DNA of 58,229 bases from Rhodocyclaceae bacterium (GCA_028869135.1 JAGWTC010000017.1:1-58229); one strand, 5' to 3'; positions 1 through 11,947 are shown, counted from the first letter of the stretch. A program made the numbers and translations. Notes: a model not told the origin generated them from the letters alone.

Positions 1-1
1 G

Positions 2-25
2 AACACTGATCTGCATGCAGCCTGA
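2..25 (+). CDS. Possible 3' end of hfq (partial)
   Basis: An open frame enters from the left edge and ends in TGA at 23-25, coding for NTDLHAA. In Betaproteobacteria hfq normally lies directly upstream of hflX, so this is most simply the end of Hfq, the RNA chaperone. Only seven residues are visible, so the identity rests on gene order alone. Confidence 0.3.
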   Translation, partial: NTDLHAA

Positions 26-26
26 G

Positions 27-51
27 CGGCCGGCGCTTGCGGCGGCCGTTT
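27..51 (+). terminator. Weak hairpin before hflX
   Basis: A GC-only 6-bp stem (27-32 with 43-48) is followed by three T. It could be a weak terminator or pause site between the upstream gene and hflX. The short T run makes full termination doubtful. Confidence 0.25.
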
Positions 52-67
52 CCGCACCACATTCCTG

Positions 68-1192
68 ATGTTTGAACGTCCCGCAAGCGGCGAGCAGGCC
101 GTGCTGGTTCAGCTCGACTTCGGCGAGGGCGACTACGCCGAGCGCCTCGAAGAGTTCCGTCTTCTCGTCGGCAGCGCCGGCGCAGCCCCCAGGGCCGAAG
201 TGCGCGGCAAGCGCCGTGCGCCCGATGCCGCCACCTATGCCGGCAAGGGCAAGGTCGCCGAGATCAAGGAAACGATGACGGTCGTGGACGCCGACATCGT
301 CATCTTCAATCACCAGCTTTCAGCGGCGCAGCAGCGCAATCTTGAACGCGAACTGTCCTGCCGCGTGATCGACCGCAATGCGCTCATCCTCGACATCTTC
401 GCCCTGCGCGCGCGCAGCCATGAGGGCAAGCTGCAGGTCGAACTCGCCCAGCTCGAACACTTGGCCACGCGCCTGGTGCGCGGCTGGACTCACCTTGAGC
501 GCCAGAAGGGCGGTATCGGCTTGCGCGGGCCGGGTGAAAAGCAGCTCGAAACCGACCGCCGTCTGCTCGGCAAGCGCGTCGCTTTCCTCAAGGACAAGCT
601 GAAGACGCTGGAGAAGCAGCGCGCCGTCCGGCGCCGCGCACGCGATCGCAACGAGGTGCTGGCCGTGTCCCTGGTTGGCTATACCAATGCGGGCAAATCC
701 ACGCTCTTCAATGCCCTGACCAAGGCCGGCAGCTACGCCGCCGATCAGCTCTTCGCCACGCTGGATACGACTTCGCGCCGGCTCTACATTCCGGAGGCGG
801 GCGGCCAGATCGTGATATCGGATACCGTCGGCTTTATTCGCGATCTGCCGCACTCGCTGGTGGCCGCTTTCCACGCTACCCTAGAAGAGACGGCGAATGC
901 CGATCTGCTGCTGCATGTCGTCGATTCCGCGAGCGCCGATCGCGACCAGCAGATCGACGCCGTCAATCGCGTATTGAAGGAAATCGGCGCGGCCGATGTG
1001 CCGCAGATCGTGGTGTGGAACAAGATCGACGCGACGGCCGCCAGCGCCGGGGTTGAGCGGGACGAGTATGGTAAAATTGCGCGCGTTCGAGTCAGTGCGC
1101 GCAACGGTGAAGGCCTTGATCTGTTGCGTTCGGCACTGGCTGAAATCGCTTGCTCCGGTGCTGAACCGGACACAGAAGTTCCTGTCGAATGA
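68..1192 (+). CDS. hflX: Ribosome-associated GTPase HflX
   Basis: HflX is a cytoplasmic GTPase that binds the 50S subunit and splits stalled ribosomes under stress. The 374-residue product has the N-terminal HflX domain, then the glycine-rich linker GLRGPGEKQLETDRR, and a TRAFAC G domain with G1 GYTNAGKST, G3 DTVGF and G4 NKID. Length matches the family. ATG 68 begins MFERP, a usual HflX start. It heads the hflX-hflK-hflC-hisZ-purA run. Nothing in the sequence is odd. Confidence 0.97.
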   Translation: MFERPASGEQAVLVQLDFGEGDYAERLEEFRLLVGSAGAAPRAEVRGKRRAPDAATYAGKGKVAEIKETMTVVDADIVIFNHQLSAAQQRNLERELSCRVIDRNALILDIFALRARSHEGKLQVELAQLEHLATRLVRGWTHLERQKGGIGLRGPGEKQLETDRRLLGKRVAFLKDKLKTLEKQRAVRRRARDRNEVLAVSLVGYTNAGKSTLFNALTKAGSYAADQLFATLDTTSRRLYIPEAGGQIVISDTVGFIRDLPHSLVAAFHATLEETANADLLLHVVDSASADRDQQIDAVNRVLKEIGAADVPQIVVWNKIDATAASAGVERDEYGKIARVRVSARNGEGLDLLRSALAEIACSGAEPDTEVPVE

Positions 1193-1255
1193 CCTTCGCG
1201 GACCCCGGTCCGATATATAAAAGCCAATATCGTGATAACTGGAATTCTTCTGTCT

Positions 1256-2533
1256 ATGAACAACCACGGCTGGGGCAATGAGCCGGGTGACAACAAGGGG
1301 CCGCGCAAGCAGGGCGACGGGCCTCCCGATCTCGAGGAGCTGTGGCGCGATTTCACCAATCGCCTCGGCGGTTTTTTCGGCAGGAAGCCGCGTCCCGGCA
1401 ACAACAATAATGGCGGCGGCTTCGGCGGCGGCTCTCCCGGTTTTACCCCACGTCAGTTCGGCGGCGGCGTTGGCGTGATCGTCGCCCTTGTCATCGCGGT
1501 ATGGCTGGCCAGCGGTTTCTACATTGTCGATGCGGGCGAACACGGCGTGGTCTTGCGCTTCGGCCGCTACAGTGAAACCACCCAGCCGGGCCTGCGCTGG
1601 CGCCTGCCGTGGCCGGTCGAGAGCCACGAGGTCGTCAACCTGACCGGCGTGCGTCGTCTGGAAATCGGCTATCGCGGCTCGGAAAAGGATCAGGTGCTGC
1701 GCGAGGCCCTGATGCTTACGCATGACCTCAATATCGTGAACATCCAGTTCTCGGTGCAGTACCGTCTCAAGAACGAAAAAGAATATTTGTTCAGCAACCG
1801 CAATCCGGATGAGGCCGTCAAGCAGGCAGCCGAAACCGCAATTCGCGAAATGGTGGGCAAGAGCAATATTGACGATGTGCTCAGCGCCCAGCGCGACAAG
1901 ATTGCCATCGGAACCAAGGGGCTGATGCAGGACATCCTCGATCGCTACAAGACCGGCATCGAAGTAACCATCGTTGCCATGCAGAAGACGCAACCGCCGT
2001 CGCAGGTACAGGCCGCGTTCGACGACGCGGTCAAGGCCAAGAACGACGGCAACCGCTACGTCAACGAAGGCGAAGCCTATGCCAACGACGTGATCCCGCG
2101 TGCGCAAGGCACGGCTGCGCGCCTCATGGCGGAAGCCAACGGCTACAAGCAGCGCATGATTGCAACGGCTGAAGGCGATGCCAGCTATTTCAAGCAGGTA
2201 CTGGTCGAATACAACAAGGCGCCTGAAGTCACCCGCACCCGTCTGTATCTGGAAACCATGCAACAGATCTACACGAATACCAGCAAGGTCATGATCGATG
2301 CCAAGGGCAGCGGCAATCTGCTCTATCTGCCGCTCGACAAGCTGATGGCGGCAAGCGTTGCAGCGAATCCGACCGCTTCGGCCGAGGCTCAGGTTCGCGC
2401 TCCGGGCATGGCCGGTACCAACCCGTATGAGGGGGCCGTGCCGCCGCAAGTGGAAAAGCTGCCGCCCGTGACGGGCGGAGCCTTCAGCAGCGGACGCGAT
2501 CTGACGCGCAACCGTGACAGGGGGGATCGCTGA
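1256..2533 (+). CDS. hflK: FtsH protease modulator HflK
   Basis: HflK is an inner-membrane SPFH/band-7 protein that forms, with HflC, the large periplasmic cage around the AAA protease FtsH. The N-terminus (MNNHGWGNEPG) is polar and Gly/Asn-rich. One membrane segment follows near residues 75-92, then the SPFH domain starting about GEHGVVLRFG, a coiled region and a Pro-rich tail. I start at ATG 1256; a GTG at 1232 would add eight residues unlike the family. The TGA overlaps the hflC ATG (TGATG), so the two are translationally coupled. Confidence 0.96.
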   Translation: MNNHGWGNEPGDNKGPRKQGDGPPDLEELWRDFTNRLGGFFGRKPRPGNNNNGGGFGGGSPGFTPRQFGGGVGVIVALVIAVWLASGFYIVDAGEHGVVLRFGRYSETTQPGLRWRLPWPVESHEVVNLTGVRRLEIGYRGSEKDQVLREALMLTHDLNIVNIQFSVQYRLKNEKEYLFSNRNPDEAVKQAAETAIREMVGKSNIDDVLSAQRDKIAIGTKGLMQDILDRYKTGIEVTIVAMQKTQPPSQVQAAFDDAVKAKNDGNRYVNEGEAYANDVIPRAQGTAARLMAEANGYKQRMIATAEGDASYFKQVLVEYNKAPEVTRTRLYLETMQQIYTNTSKVMIDAKGSGNLLYLPLDKLMAASVAANPTASAEAQVRAPGMAGTNPYEGAVPPQVEKLPPVTGGAFSSGRDLTRNRDRGDR

Positions 2534-3420
2534 TGCAACGCAACGCCTCCTTCCTTCTTTCGGCACTGTTTGCGCTGATCATCGTGCTGACAGCTTCCGT
2601 CTTCACGGTCGATCAGCGCCAGTACGCCGTCGTCTTCCAGTTCGGTGAAATCCGGACGGTTTATTCGGAACCCGGCCTTGCCCTCAAGTGGCCGCTGGTG
2701 CAGAACGTGCGCTTCTATGACAAGCGTATTCTGACCATGGACTCTTCCGAGCCGGACCAGTTTTACACCTCCGAGAACAACCCCATCCTCGTCGATGCCT
2801 ACGTCAAGTGGCGCATCAACGATGCGCGCAAGTTCTATGTGAGCTTTACCGGCGGCGACGAAGCTGCTGCGGAGAAGCGGATTGGTTCGATCATTACCTC
2901 CAGCCTGCGCGGGGAGATTGGCCGTCGCGTGTTGCGCGATGTCGTTACCGGCGAGCGTGACAACATCATGAGCGCGGTGATGAAGAAGGCCCGTGCCAAT
3001 CGTGAAATCAGCGACATGGGTGTGGAGATCGTCGACGTGCGCATCAAGCGCGTCGAGTTGCCGACAACGGTGTCCGAATCGGTCTATGGCAACATGGCCA
3101 CCGAGCGCACGCGGGTCGCCAACGAGCTGCGTTCGCAGGGTATTGCCGCATCCGAGAAAATCAAGGCAGATGCCGATCGCCAGCGCGAAGTCATCGTTGC
3201 GGAAGCCTATCGCGACGCACAGAAAATCAAGGGCGATGGCGATGCCAAGGCCGCTGCCATCTATGCCGGCGCCTTTGGCCAGAACCCCGAGTTCTACGCC
3301 TTCTACCGCAGCCTGGCCGCCTATCGTGCCAGCTTCAAGGACAAGGGCGACGTAATCGTGGTCGAACCGAATTCGGACTTCTTCAAGTACCTGAAGAGCA
3401 CGGGGCGAACCGCCAAGTAG
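2533..3420 (+). CDS. hflC: FtsH protease modulator HflC
   Basis: HflC is the partner of HflK in the HflKC complex that controls access of membrane substrates to FtsH. The 295-residue protein has an N-terminal membrane anchor (about 5-25), the band-7 core opening with VDQRQYAVVFQFGE, and the Ala/Lys/Asp-rich helix (about 200-235) typical of the family. Length is normal. It overlaps hflK by one base and is followed 1 nt later by the DUF2065 gene. Confidence 0.96.
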   Translation: MQRNASFLLSALFALIIVLTASVFTVDQRQYAVVFQFGEIRTVYSEPGLALKWPLVQNVRFYDKRILTMDSSEPDQFYTSENNPILVDAYVKWRINDARKFYVSFTGGDEAAAEKRIGSIITSSLRGEIGRRVLRDVVTGERDNIMSAVMKKARANREISDMGVEIVDVRIKRVELPTTVSESVYGNMATERTRVANELRSQGIAASEKIKADADRQREVIVAEAYRDAQKIKGDGDAKAAAIYAGAFGQNPEFYAFYRSLAAYRASFKDKGDVIVVEPNSDFFKYLKSTGRTAK

Positions 3421-3421
3421 G

Positions 3422-3607
3422 ATGTTCAATACCCTGCTGATCGCGCTCGGCCTGATGCTGGTCCTGGAGGGGCTGCTGCCCTTTCTGGCCCCGCACATCT
3501 GGCGCGACACTTTTCTGCGTATCACGCAACTGGCCAATGGCCAGTTGCGTTTCATGGGCCTGGCCTCGATGCTGGTCGGCCTGCTCGTCATCATTCTTGC
3601 CAAGTAA
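3422..3607 (+). CDS. DUF2065 small inner-membrane protein
   Basis: This 61-residue protein consists of two hydrophobic segments (about 1-25 and 42-60) around a short polar part. The layout, ending in LVGLLVIILAK, fits the DUF2065 (YjeT-like) family, which regularly sits between hflC and hisZ or purA in Beta- and Gammaproteobacteria. Its function is not known; its position suggests a link with HflKC or the membrane. It begins 1 nt after hflC, and its TAA touches the hisZ start region. Confidence 0.88.
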   Translation: MFNTLLIALGLMLVLEGLLPFLAPHIWRDTFLRITQLANGQLRFMGLASMLVGLLVIILAK

Positions 3608-3616
3608 GTGAATCAA

Positions 3617-6116
<2,500 letters not shown>

Positions 6117-6137
6117 GGTATTCCTCATGCAGAAAAG

Positions 6138-6170
6138 AAAACGGCCTGTTGATTTTTCACAGGCCGTTTT
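6138..6170. terminator. Bidirectional intrinsic terminator (purA / acyltransferase)
   Basis: A perfect 12-bp stem (6138-6149 with 6159-6170) around a T-rich 9-nt loop is flanked by A on the left and T on the right. It can therefore stop transcripts from both purA (+) and the acyltransferase gene (-). Confidence 0.9.
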
Positions 6171-6191
6171 TCATTTTGAGCTCAATCCGTT

Positions 6192-7364
6192 TCAAACGGG
6201 TTTTTTGGCTTTGGTTTTTTGCTTGCCAAGTCGTCGCCCCAACGCGATTGCAGGCCGTTCAACCCCTGAGTAAACCAATGCGGCCACGGTATATAGCAAC
6301 AACATGCCGGCGATGGTGACTATCCAAAAACCGATATTATTTCCGGTTACGATGGGTCTGAGTATCGAGTTGTTGAAGCCGATGGAAAACACGAACCCTT
6401 GAAGCAGGTATATCCCGTAACTTGCATGGCCCAGACGAATTGCAGGGAGTGAGGTGAGGAGACCGAAAAGGGACGCTCCATTTTCGACCAATAGAAAAGC
6501 CACGCCGAGAAAAAGGGCCTGCCATGTACTGAACGGCCCGCTATTCAATGCGAATGTGCCTGTCAGTACCGCGATTAGTGTCAGTGAGGCAAGCTTGTCG
6601 GAGAGGCTGATTTTGACGCCGATTTCGGCCAGAGATGCCACGATCATGCCAACGGCGAACAGCGTTGTGTAGCGCCAGCTTTCTGAGTTTTGAAGATTGG
6701 CCAATATGATCGAGACAATAAGCAGGCCGATGGAGGCGGGCAGGTGAAGTCGGCGCTTGGCAAGTAGCGATGCGGGTAGCAGGGCAAGGTAGAAGCGCCA
6801 TTCATACTTCAAGGTCCACACTACGCCAGCGATGATTATCCACACCGTGTCATAGTTGTTGAAATCATGGCCGACGAGCAATCCAAGGCCGCCATACCAC
6901 TGGAGCAATTTTTTTGTCAGGTCGGCTATGGGCTCGCGTAGTTGAAAATCGCTTTGCCAGAATACGACCAATACCATTCCGCTGATAGCGATCCAGTATG
7001 TCGGGGCGATTCGAAAAACCCGTCCAATGTACAGGGCCCGCCAGTTAATTCGCCCTTCCTGTGCGATGAGCTTTCCCCAAAACAGGTAGCCCGTAATGAT
7101 GAAGAACAGGCTGACCGCGATGGCGCCTAATTGCCCGTAGAACGGGTCTCCCGGCAGAGTCCAGTGCCCGGTCTCAAGCCATGCGCGAGCAATCACGGCA
7201 TGGTGCAGCATGACGCTTAAAGCCAGGTAGCCGCGCAACCCGTCAATGGTATTGACGCGCTGGGGGTTGTTGATCGGCGACGTATCGACAAAACGCCAAA
7301 ATCCGATTGAAGCGTAGCCTGTGGTCACAAGCAGTGCGAGGAAATAGGGAGTAATTTGATCCAT
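6192..7364 (-). CDS. Membrane acyltransferase, family 3
   Basis: The 390-residue integral membrane protein has about ten hydrophobic segments and the acyltransferase-3 hallmark near residues 42-57 (DGLRGYLALSVMLHH), with the Arg and His expected at the active site. FFIITGYLF and the Arg-rich YIGRVFRIAP segment are also typical. Such proteins O-acetylate cell-surface glycans. Base composition is clearly lower in GC than all neighbours, and the gene sits alone between the purA terminator and tRNA-Leu, which suggests acquisition by transfer. The acceptor is unknown. Confidence 0.85.
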   Translation of the reverse strand: MDQITPYFLALLVTTGYASIGFWRFVDTSPINNPQRVNTIDGLRGYLALSVMLHHAVIARAWLETGHWTLPGDPFYGQLGAIAVSLFFIITGYLFWGKLIAQEGRINWRALYIGRVFRIAPTYWIAISGMVLVVFWQSDFQLREPIADLTKKLLQWYGGLGLLVGHDFNNYDTVWIIIAGVVWTLKYEWRFYLALLPASLLAKRRLHLPASIGLLIVSIILANLQNSESWRYTTLFAVGMIVASLAEIGVKISLSDKLASLTLIAVLTGTFALNSGPFSTWQALFLGVAFLLVENGASLFGLLTSLPAIRLGHASYGIYLLQGFVFSIGFNNSILRPIVTGNNIGFWIVTIAGMLLLYTVAALVYSGVERPAIALGRRLGKQKTKAKKPV

Positions 7365-7510
7365 TCCGAATGGGAAGGCAGTTGCGTCTCAGGGCTGGAT
7401 GGGTGATGCCGCGCAAATGTGCGGTCCGGGCAAATGGAAGGGGAGCAAGGCGGAAACAAAAAACCGCATGGAGCCCAAACTGGCTATCATGCGGTCTGTT
7501 GTTCTTGTCT

Positions 7511-7595
<85 letters not shown>

Positions 7596-7636
7596 GGCAC
7601 CGACAAGAGCCGTGCATTATATAGGAAGAATCAGAA

Positions 7637-10153
7637 TTGTCAAAGCCTACAACTAAAAAAACACAAAAGATAAGCAAAATCCGTCTGGCCGATCCCATGC
7701 TGCAGCGCGAGCTTGAGACGTACGAAAATCCGCTGCCCAGCCGCGAGTACATCCTCCAGATCGTGACCGAGCAGGGCGTGCCTCTGACCTTCGAGCGTTT
7801 GGTCAAGCTGCTCGATATTCGCACCGAGGAGGAGGAGTTCTTCATCCGCCGTCTCGGCGCTATGGCGCGCGACGGTCAGTTGATGCAGAACCGCGGCGGC
7901 AACTGGTTGCTGCCGGACAAGGCCAATCTGGTCACCGGTCGGGTGCAGGGCCATATGGACGGCTTCGGTTTCCTGGTGCCCGACGACGGCAGTCCGGACC
8001 TGTTCCTCAGCGCCCGGGAAATGGAAAAGGTCCTGCATGGCGACCGCGCCATGGCGCGCGTAGCTGGCACCGATCAGCGCGGCCGGCCCGAAGGCAAGAT
8101 TGTCGAAGTGCTGGAGCGCGCCAACAGCAAGCTGGTCGGCCGCGTATACAACGAGCATGGCGTGTGGTTTGTCGAACCGGAAAACAAGCGCATCAGCCAG
8201 CGCATCCTGCTGGCGCCTCCAGAAGCGCCGAAGAAGGGCTTGATGGGCCGTTTGTCCCGTGCCCCGAAGCCGATCGTGCCGGTCGCGGGCCAGGTGGTCA
8301 TGGTCGACATCATCGAACAGCCGAGCCGCAATGCGCAGGCTATCGGGCGTGTCACCGAGATCGTCGGCAATTACGCCGATCCCGGCATGGAAATCGAGAT
8401 CGCCCTGCGCAAGCACGAGCTGCCCTACGAATTTTCCAAGGAGGGGCTGGCCGAGGCCAAGAAGCTGCCGGATGTTGTGCGCCCGGCCGACAAGAAGGGG
8501 CGTGAGGACATCACCCATCTGCCGCTGGTGACCATCGACGGCGAGACCGCGCGCGACTTCGACGATGCCGTGTATTGCGAACGGCAGGGCAAGGGCTATC
8601 GACTGATCGTGGCGATCGCCGATGTCAGTCATTACGTCAAGGAGCGCGGCGATCTCGATCTGGACGCCTACGAGCGCGGCAACTCCGTCTATTTCCCGCG
8701 ACGCGTGATTCCGATGCTGCCGGAGAAGATATCCAACGGCCTGTGTTCGCTCAATCCGCAGGTCGAGCGCCTGTGCATGGTTTGCGACATGGACATCGGT
8801 CCGACCGGTGAGGTCAAGCGCTATCGCTTCTACCCGGCGGTGATGTTCTCGCACGCGCGCCTGACCTACAACGAGGTTGCCGCGGCCATTCACGAGAAGG
8901 AAATCCCCGCCCGCAGGAAGATCGGAAAGCTGCTGCCGCAGCTGGAGATGCTCGACGAGCTGTATCGTCTGCTTGCCGCCGAACGCAAGAAGCGAGGCGC
9001 GATCGACTTCGAGAGCACCGAGACGCGCATGATCTTCAACGACAACGGCAAGATCGACAGGATCGTTCCGGACGAGCGCAACGAGGCGCACAAGATCATC
9101 GAGGAGTGCATGCTGGCGGCGAACGTTTGCGCCTCGGCTTACCTGGCCGAGAACGAGCAGCCCTGTCTGTACCGCATCCACCAGGGCCCATCGCCGGAAC
9201 GGCTGACCAGGGTGCGCGACTTCCTCGGCACCTTCGGCCTGCAGCTTGGCGGGGGCGAAGAGCCGCATGCCAAGGACTATGCGGCTCTGATCGACAAGAT
9301 CAAGGGGCGCCCCGATGCCACCCTGTTGCAGACCGTGATGCTGCGCTCCTTGCGTCAGGCCATCTACAGCCCGGACAACGTCGGCCACTTCGGTCTGGCC
9401 TACGATCACTACACGCACTTCACCTCGCCGATCCGCCGTTATCCCGATCTGCTCGTGCATCGCGCCATCAAGGCCGTGCTGCAGCGGAAAAAGTACGAAC
9501 CTGACCACGAGGCCGGCGACTGGGAAAACGTCGGCCTGCATTGCTCCATGACCGAGCGCCGCGCCGACGAGGCGACGCGCGACGTCGAGGACTGGCTCAA
9601 GTGCTTCTACATGCAGGACAAGATCGGCGAAATTTTCAGCGGCAGCATCGCATCCGTCGTGCCTTTTGGTATCTTCGTCGCCCTCGACGATGTGTTCATC
9701 GAGGGCCTGGTGCATGTATCCGAGCTTGGCACCGATTATTTCCACTTCGACGATGCTGCGCACGCAATGGTCGGTGAGCGTACCGGCAAGCGTTATCGCC
9801 TGTCCGACCGCGTCAAGGTGCAGCTGGTGCGCGTCGACCTGGCGACGAACAAGATCGACTTCAAGCTGGCCGTCAATCCGGTGGACAAAATCATTGGTAC
9901 GTCTCAGCCGTCGCCGGAGACGGACAGGGGCCGGTCGGGCAAGCGACCCGCGCCGGCCAAGAAGGCCCAGCCCAGGGCTCGCCGCGGCAGGGACGAGGTC
10001 AGCGCCATGCCGGGCGGCGTGGCGCCGGTCAAGCAGGACGCAGGCAAACGCGGTGGCGGCAAGCAGGGCGGTCGCGCGGCGACACCCAAGAAGCCGGCGA
10101 CGGGCGCCAGAGGCGCCGCGGGTCCGCAAACCGGCCGCAAGAAAAAACGTTGA
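7637..10153 (+). CDS. rnr: Exoribonuclease R
   Basis: RNase R is a processive 3'-5' exoribonuclease that degrades structured RNA and acts in rRNA quality control and trans-translation. The 838-residue protein has an N-terminal winged-helix-like part, two cold-shock domains, the RNB catalytic domain (with IDGETARDFDDAVY supplying metal-binding Asp), an S1 domain near residues 665-760 and a Lys/Arg-rich tail ending GRKKKR. The start appears to be TTG 7637 (MSKPTTKKTQ) with AGGAAG about 8 nt upstream; the first ATG in frame would cut off about 20 family-typical residues. Confidence 0.95.
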   Translation: MSKPTTKKTQKISKIRLADPMLQRELETYENPLPSREYILQIVTEQGVPLTFERLVKLLDIRTEEEEFFIRRLGAMARDGQLMQNRGGNWLLPDKANLVTGRVQGHMDGFGFLVPDDGSPDLFLSAREMEKVLHGDRAMARVAGTDQRGRPEGKIVEVLERANSKLVGRVYNEHGVWFVEPENKRISQRILLAPPEAPKKGLMGRLSRAPKPIVPVAGQVVMVDIIEQPSRNAQAIGRVTEIVGNYADPGMEIEIALRKHELPYEFSKEGLAEAKKLPDVVRPADKKGREDITHLPLVTIDGETARDFDDAVYCERQGKGYRLIVAIADVSHYVKERGDLDLDAYERGNSVYFPRRVIPMLPEKISNGLCSLNPQVERLCMVCDMDIGPTGEVKRYRFYPAVMFSHARLTYNEVAAAIHEKEIPARRKIGKLLPQLEMLDELYRLLAAERKKRGAIDFESTETRMIFNDNGKIDRIVPDERNEAHKIIEECMLAANVCASAYLAENEQPCLYRIHQGPSPERLTRVRDFLGTFGLQLGGGEEPHAKDYAALIDKIKGRPDATLLQTVMLRSLRQAIYSPDNVGHFGLAYDHYTHFTSPIRRYPDLLVHRAIKAVLQRKKYEPDHEAGDWENVGLHCSMTERRADEATRDVEDWLKCFYMQDKIGEIFSGSIASVVPFGIFVALDDVFIEGLVHVSELGTDYFHFDDAAHAMVGERTGKRYRLSDRVKVQLVRVDLATNKIDFKLAVNPVDKIIGTSQPSPETDRGRSGKRPAPAKKAQPRARRGRDEVSAMPGGVAPVKQDAGKRGGGKQGGRAATPKKPATGARGAAGPQTGRKKKR

Positions 10154-10160
10154 ATGAAGA

Positions 10161-10178
10161 GAGGCGCGTAAGCGCCTC
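10161..10178 (+). other. Stem-loop between rnr and rlmB
   Basis: A perfect 7-bp stem GAGGCGC/GCGCCTC with a GTAA tetraloop begins 7 nt after the rnr stop and ends just before the rlmB ribosome-binding site (GGGAGAAAAG). There is no T run, so it is more likely to shape mRNA stability or rlmB translation than to terminate. Confidence 0.55.
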
Positions 10179-10189
10179 GGGAGAAAAGT

Positions 10190-10930
10190 TTGTCCGAAAC
10201 ACGCATGATCCACGGCTTCCATGCCGTAACCACCCGTCTGCGCCAAAACGCAGACAGCGTCGTCGAACTGTATGTTTCCAGCCAGCGCCAGGACGCGCGT
10301 TTGCGCGACCTGCTCAAGCTGGCCGAGTTGCACAAGGTGCGCGTACTGCCGGTGGACAGCGCCCGCCTCGATGGCATGGGCTACGGCACGCGCCATCAGG
10401 GCGTGGTCGCCAAGGTCAAGGTCGTCGTTCTCGCGCACAGCGTAGACGATGTTCTGGATGTCCTCAACGAGCCGCCGCTATTGCTGGTGCTGGATGGCAT
10501 TACTGATCCGCACAATCTCGGCGCCTGCCTGCGCGTCGCCGATGCCGCCGGCGTGCATGCCGTGATCGCGCCCAAGGACCGCGCCTGCGGCCTCAATGCC
10601 ACTGTCATCAAGGTGGCGAGCGGCGCGGCCGATACCGTGCCCTACATCATGGTCACCAATCTCGCGCGTACGCTGCGCGAGCTCAAGGATCGCAACATCT
10701 GGGTCGTCGGCACCGCCGGCGAGTCGGACAAGACCTTGTATCAGGTGGAGCAGAAGCGGCCCCTGGCCTGGGTGATCGGCGCTGAGGGCGACGGCATGCG
10801 TCGCCTGACCCGCGATACCTGCGACGAACTGGTGCAGATTCCCATGGCCGGCAGCGTCGAGAGCCTGAATGCTTCCGTTGCTGCGGGCGTCTGCCTGTTC
10901 GAAACGCAGCGCCAGCGTCTGTTTGGATAA
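10190..10930 (+). CDS. rlmB: 23S rRNA (guanosine-2'-O-)-methyltransferase RlmB
   Basis: RlmB is a SPOUT-fold methyltransferase that 2'-O-methylates G2251 (E. coli numbering) in the 23S rRNA P loop using SAM. The 246-residue product has an N-terminal substrate-binding domain and the C-terminal knot with [33 protein letters not shown] and [15 protein letters not shown]. The likely start is TTG 10190 ([10 protein letters not shown]), with GGGAGA upstream. An ATG at 10205 is the alternative, but it lacks the usual first residues. rnr-rlmB linkage is common in Proteobacteria. Confidence 0.95.
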   Translation: MSETRMIHGFHAVTTRLRQNADSVVELYVSSQRQDARLRDLLKLAELHKVRVLPVDSARLDGMGYGTRHQGVVAKVKVVVLAHSVDDVLDVLNEPPLLLVLDGITDPHNLGACLRVADAAGVHAVIAPKDRACGLNATVIKVASGAADTVPYIMVTNLARTLRELKDRNIWVVGTAGESDKTLYQVEQKRPLAWVIGAEGDGMRRLTRDTCDELVQIPMAGSVESLNASVAAGVCLFETQRQRLFG

Positions 10931-10932
10931 AT

Positions 10933-11877
10933 GTGAAGCTCCAGCAGCTACGCTTTCTGGTCGAGGTCGTTGATAACGGTCTGAACGTAACGACCGCGTC
11001 GGAGCGGCTCTTTACCTCGCAGCCCGGCGTCAGCAAGCAGATCCGCTTGCTTGAAGAGGAGCTGGGGGTGACCATCTTCGAGCGCTCCGGCAAGCGTTTC
11101 ACGGGCCTGACGGCCGCCGGCGTGGCGATTACCGAAAGCGCGCGGCGGGTTCTGCTTGAGGCGGAGAATCTGCGTCGCGTCAGCGCCGAATTCAGCGATG
11201 AGGCTGCCGGGACACTGACGGTCGCGACCACGCACACGCAGGCCCGCTATGTGCTGCCGCGCATCGTGGCCGAATTTACCCGGCAGTACCCACGCGTGCG
11301 CCTCGCCATCCGTGCCGGCAATCCGATGCAGGTGGCGGAGCTGGTGCAGCGTGGCGATGCGGAGATCGGGCTGGCCACCGAGTCGCTGACGACCTCGGAT
11401 ACGCTGGTTTCCATGCCGGCGTATTCGTGGACGCACAAGGTGGTTGTGCCGGAAGGGCACCCCTTGCTCAAGCTGCAGCACTTGTCGCTGCAGGCATTGA
11501 TCCAGTATCCCGTCGTCACCTACGATCCGGCGTTTTCCGGGCGCAGCCGTCTGGATGAGGCCTTTGCCAAGGCCGAGCTGACGCCGAATCTGATTCTGAC
11601 GGCGGTCGACTCGGACGTGATCAAGACCTATGTGGCGATGGGGCTGGGCGTCGGCATCCTGGCCGGCCTGGCTTTCGATCCCGAGCGCGACAAGGGGCTT
11701 GTTGCCATCGAAGCGGGACATCTGTTCGGCGTGCAGGTGACGCGCGTGGCCTTGCGCCGTGGCGTGCTGCCGCGCCGCTTTACCCTGACTTTTCTTGAAC
11801 TGCTTTCGCCGCAGCTCACGCCTGCGGCAGTGCTGGCGGCAGGCCGCGACGGCGGCGAGAGCGACTACTCCATCTAG
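10933..11877 (+). CDS. cysB: LysR-type regulator, CysB family
   Basis: CysB-type LysR regulators activate sulfate assimilation and cysteine synthesis genes and respond to O- or N-acetylserine. The 314-residue protein begins with a winged helix-turn-helix (MKLQQLRFLVEVVDNGLN, TSQPGVSKQIRLLEEELG), followed by a two-subdomain effector domain with TTHTQARYVLP (about 98-108), as in CysB. It starts with GTG 10933, 2 nt after rlmB. Family assignment is strong. Cbl-type paralogs look similar, so the exact regulon is inferred. No cys structural genes are nearby. Confidence 0.88.
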   Translation: MKLQQLRFLVEVVDNGLNVTTASERLFTSQPGVSKQIRLLEEELGVTIFERSGKRFTGLTAAGVAITESARRVLLEAENLRRVSAEFSDEAAGTLTVATTHTQARYVLPRIVAEFTRQYPRVRLAIRAGNPMQVAELVQRGDAEIGLATESLTTSDTLVSMPAYSWTHKVVVPEGHPLLKLQHLSLQALIQYPVVTYDPAFSGRSRLDEAFAKAELTPNLILTAVDSDVIKTYVAMGLGVGILAGLAFDPERDKGLVAIEAGHLFGVQVTRVALRRGVLPRRFTLTFLELLSPQLTPAAVLAAGRDGGESDYSI

Positions 11878-11900
11878 CCCGGAGGCGCGGCGGGAAAATA

Positions 11901-11929
11901 AAAGGGCCACCAGAATTCGGCGGCCCTTT
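11901..11929. terminator. Bidirectional terminator (cysB / bamD)
   Basis: An 8-bp stem AAAGGGCC/GGCCCTTT (11901-11908 with 11922-11929) with a 13-nt loop lies between the convergent genes cysB and bamD. A run on one side and T on the other allow use in both directions. Confidence 0.75.
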
Positions 11930-11947
11930 GTGCATGCATGAAACCGT

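Noticed and set aside
881-2566. 561-codon minus-strand open frame over hflX-hflK-hflC
   Set aside because: It is antisense to well-conserved genes and its product matches no family. Long antisense frames are expected in GC-rich DNA.
6120-6190. Search for a tRNA-Leu 3' end repeat (att site) near the purA terminator
   Set aside because: I found no copy of the tRNA 3' segment there and no integrase gene, so integration at the tRNA stays a compositional hint only.
7640-10438. 932-codon minus-strand frame over rnr and rlmB
   Set aside because: It is a shadow of rnr. Its composition (His/Arg/Ala-rich, no domain) and lack of a ribosome site argue against a gene.
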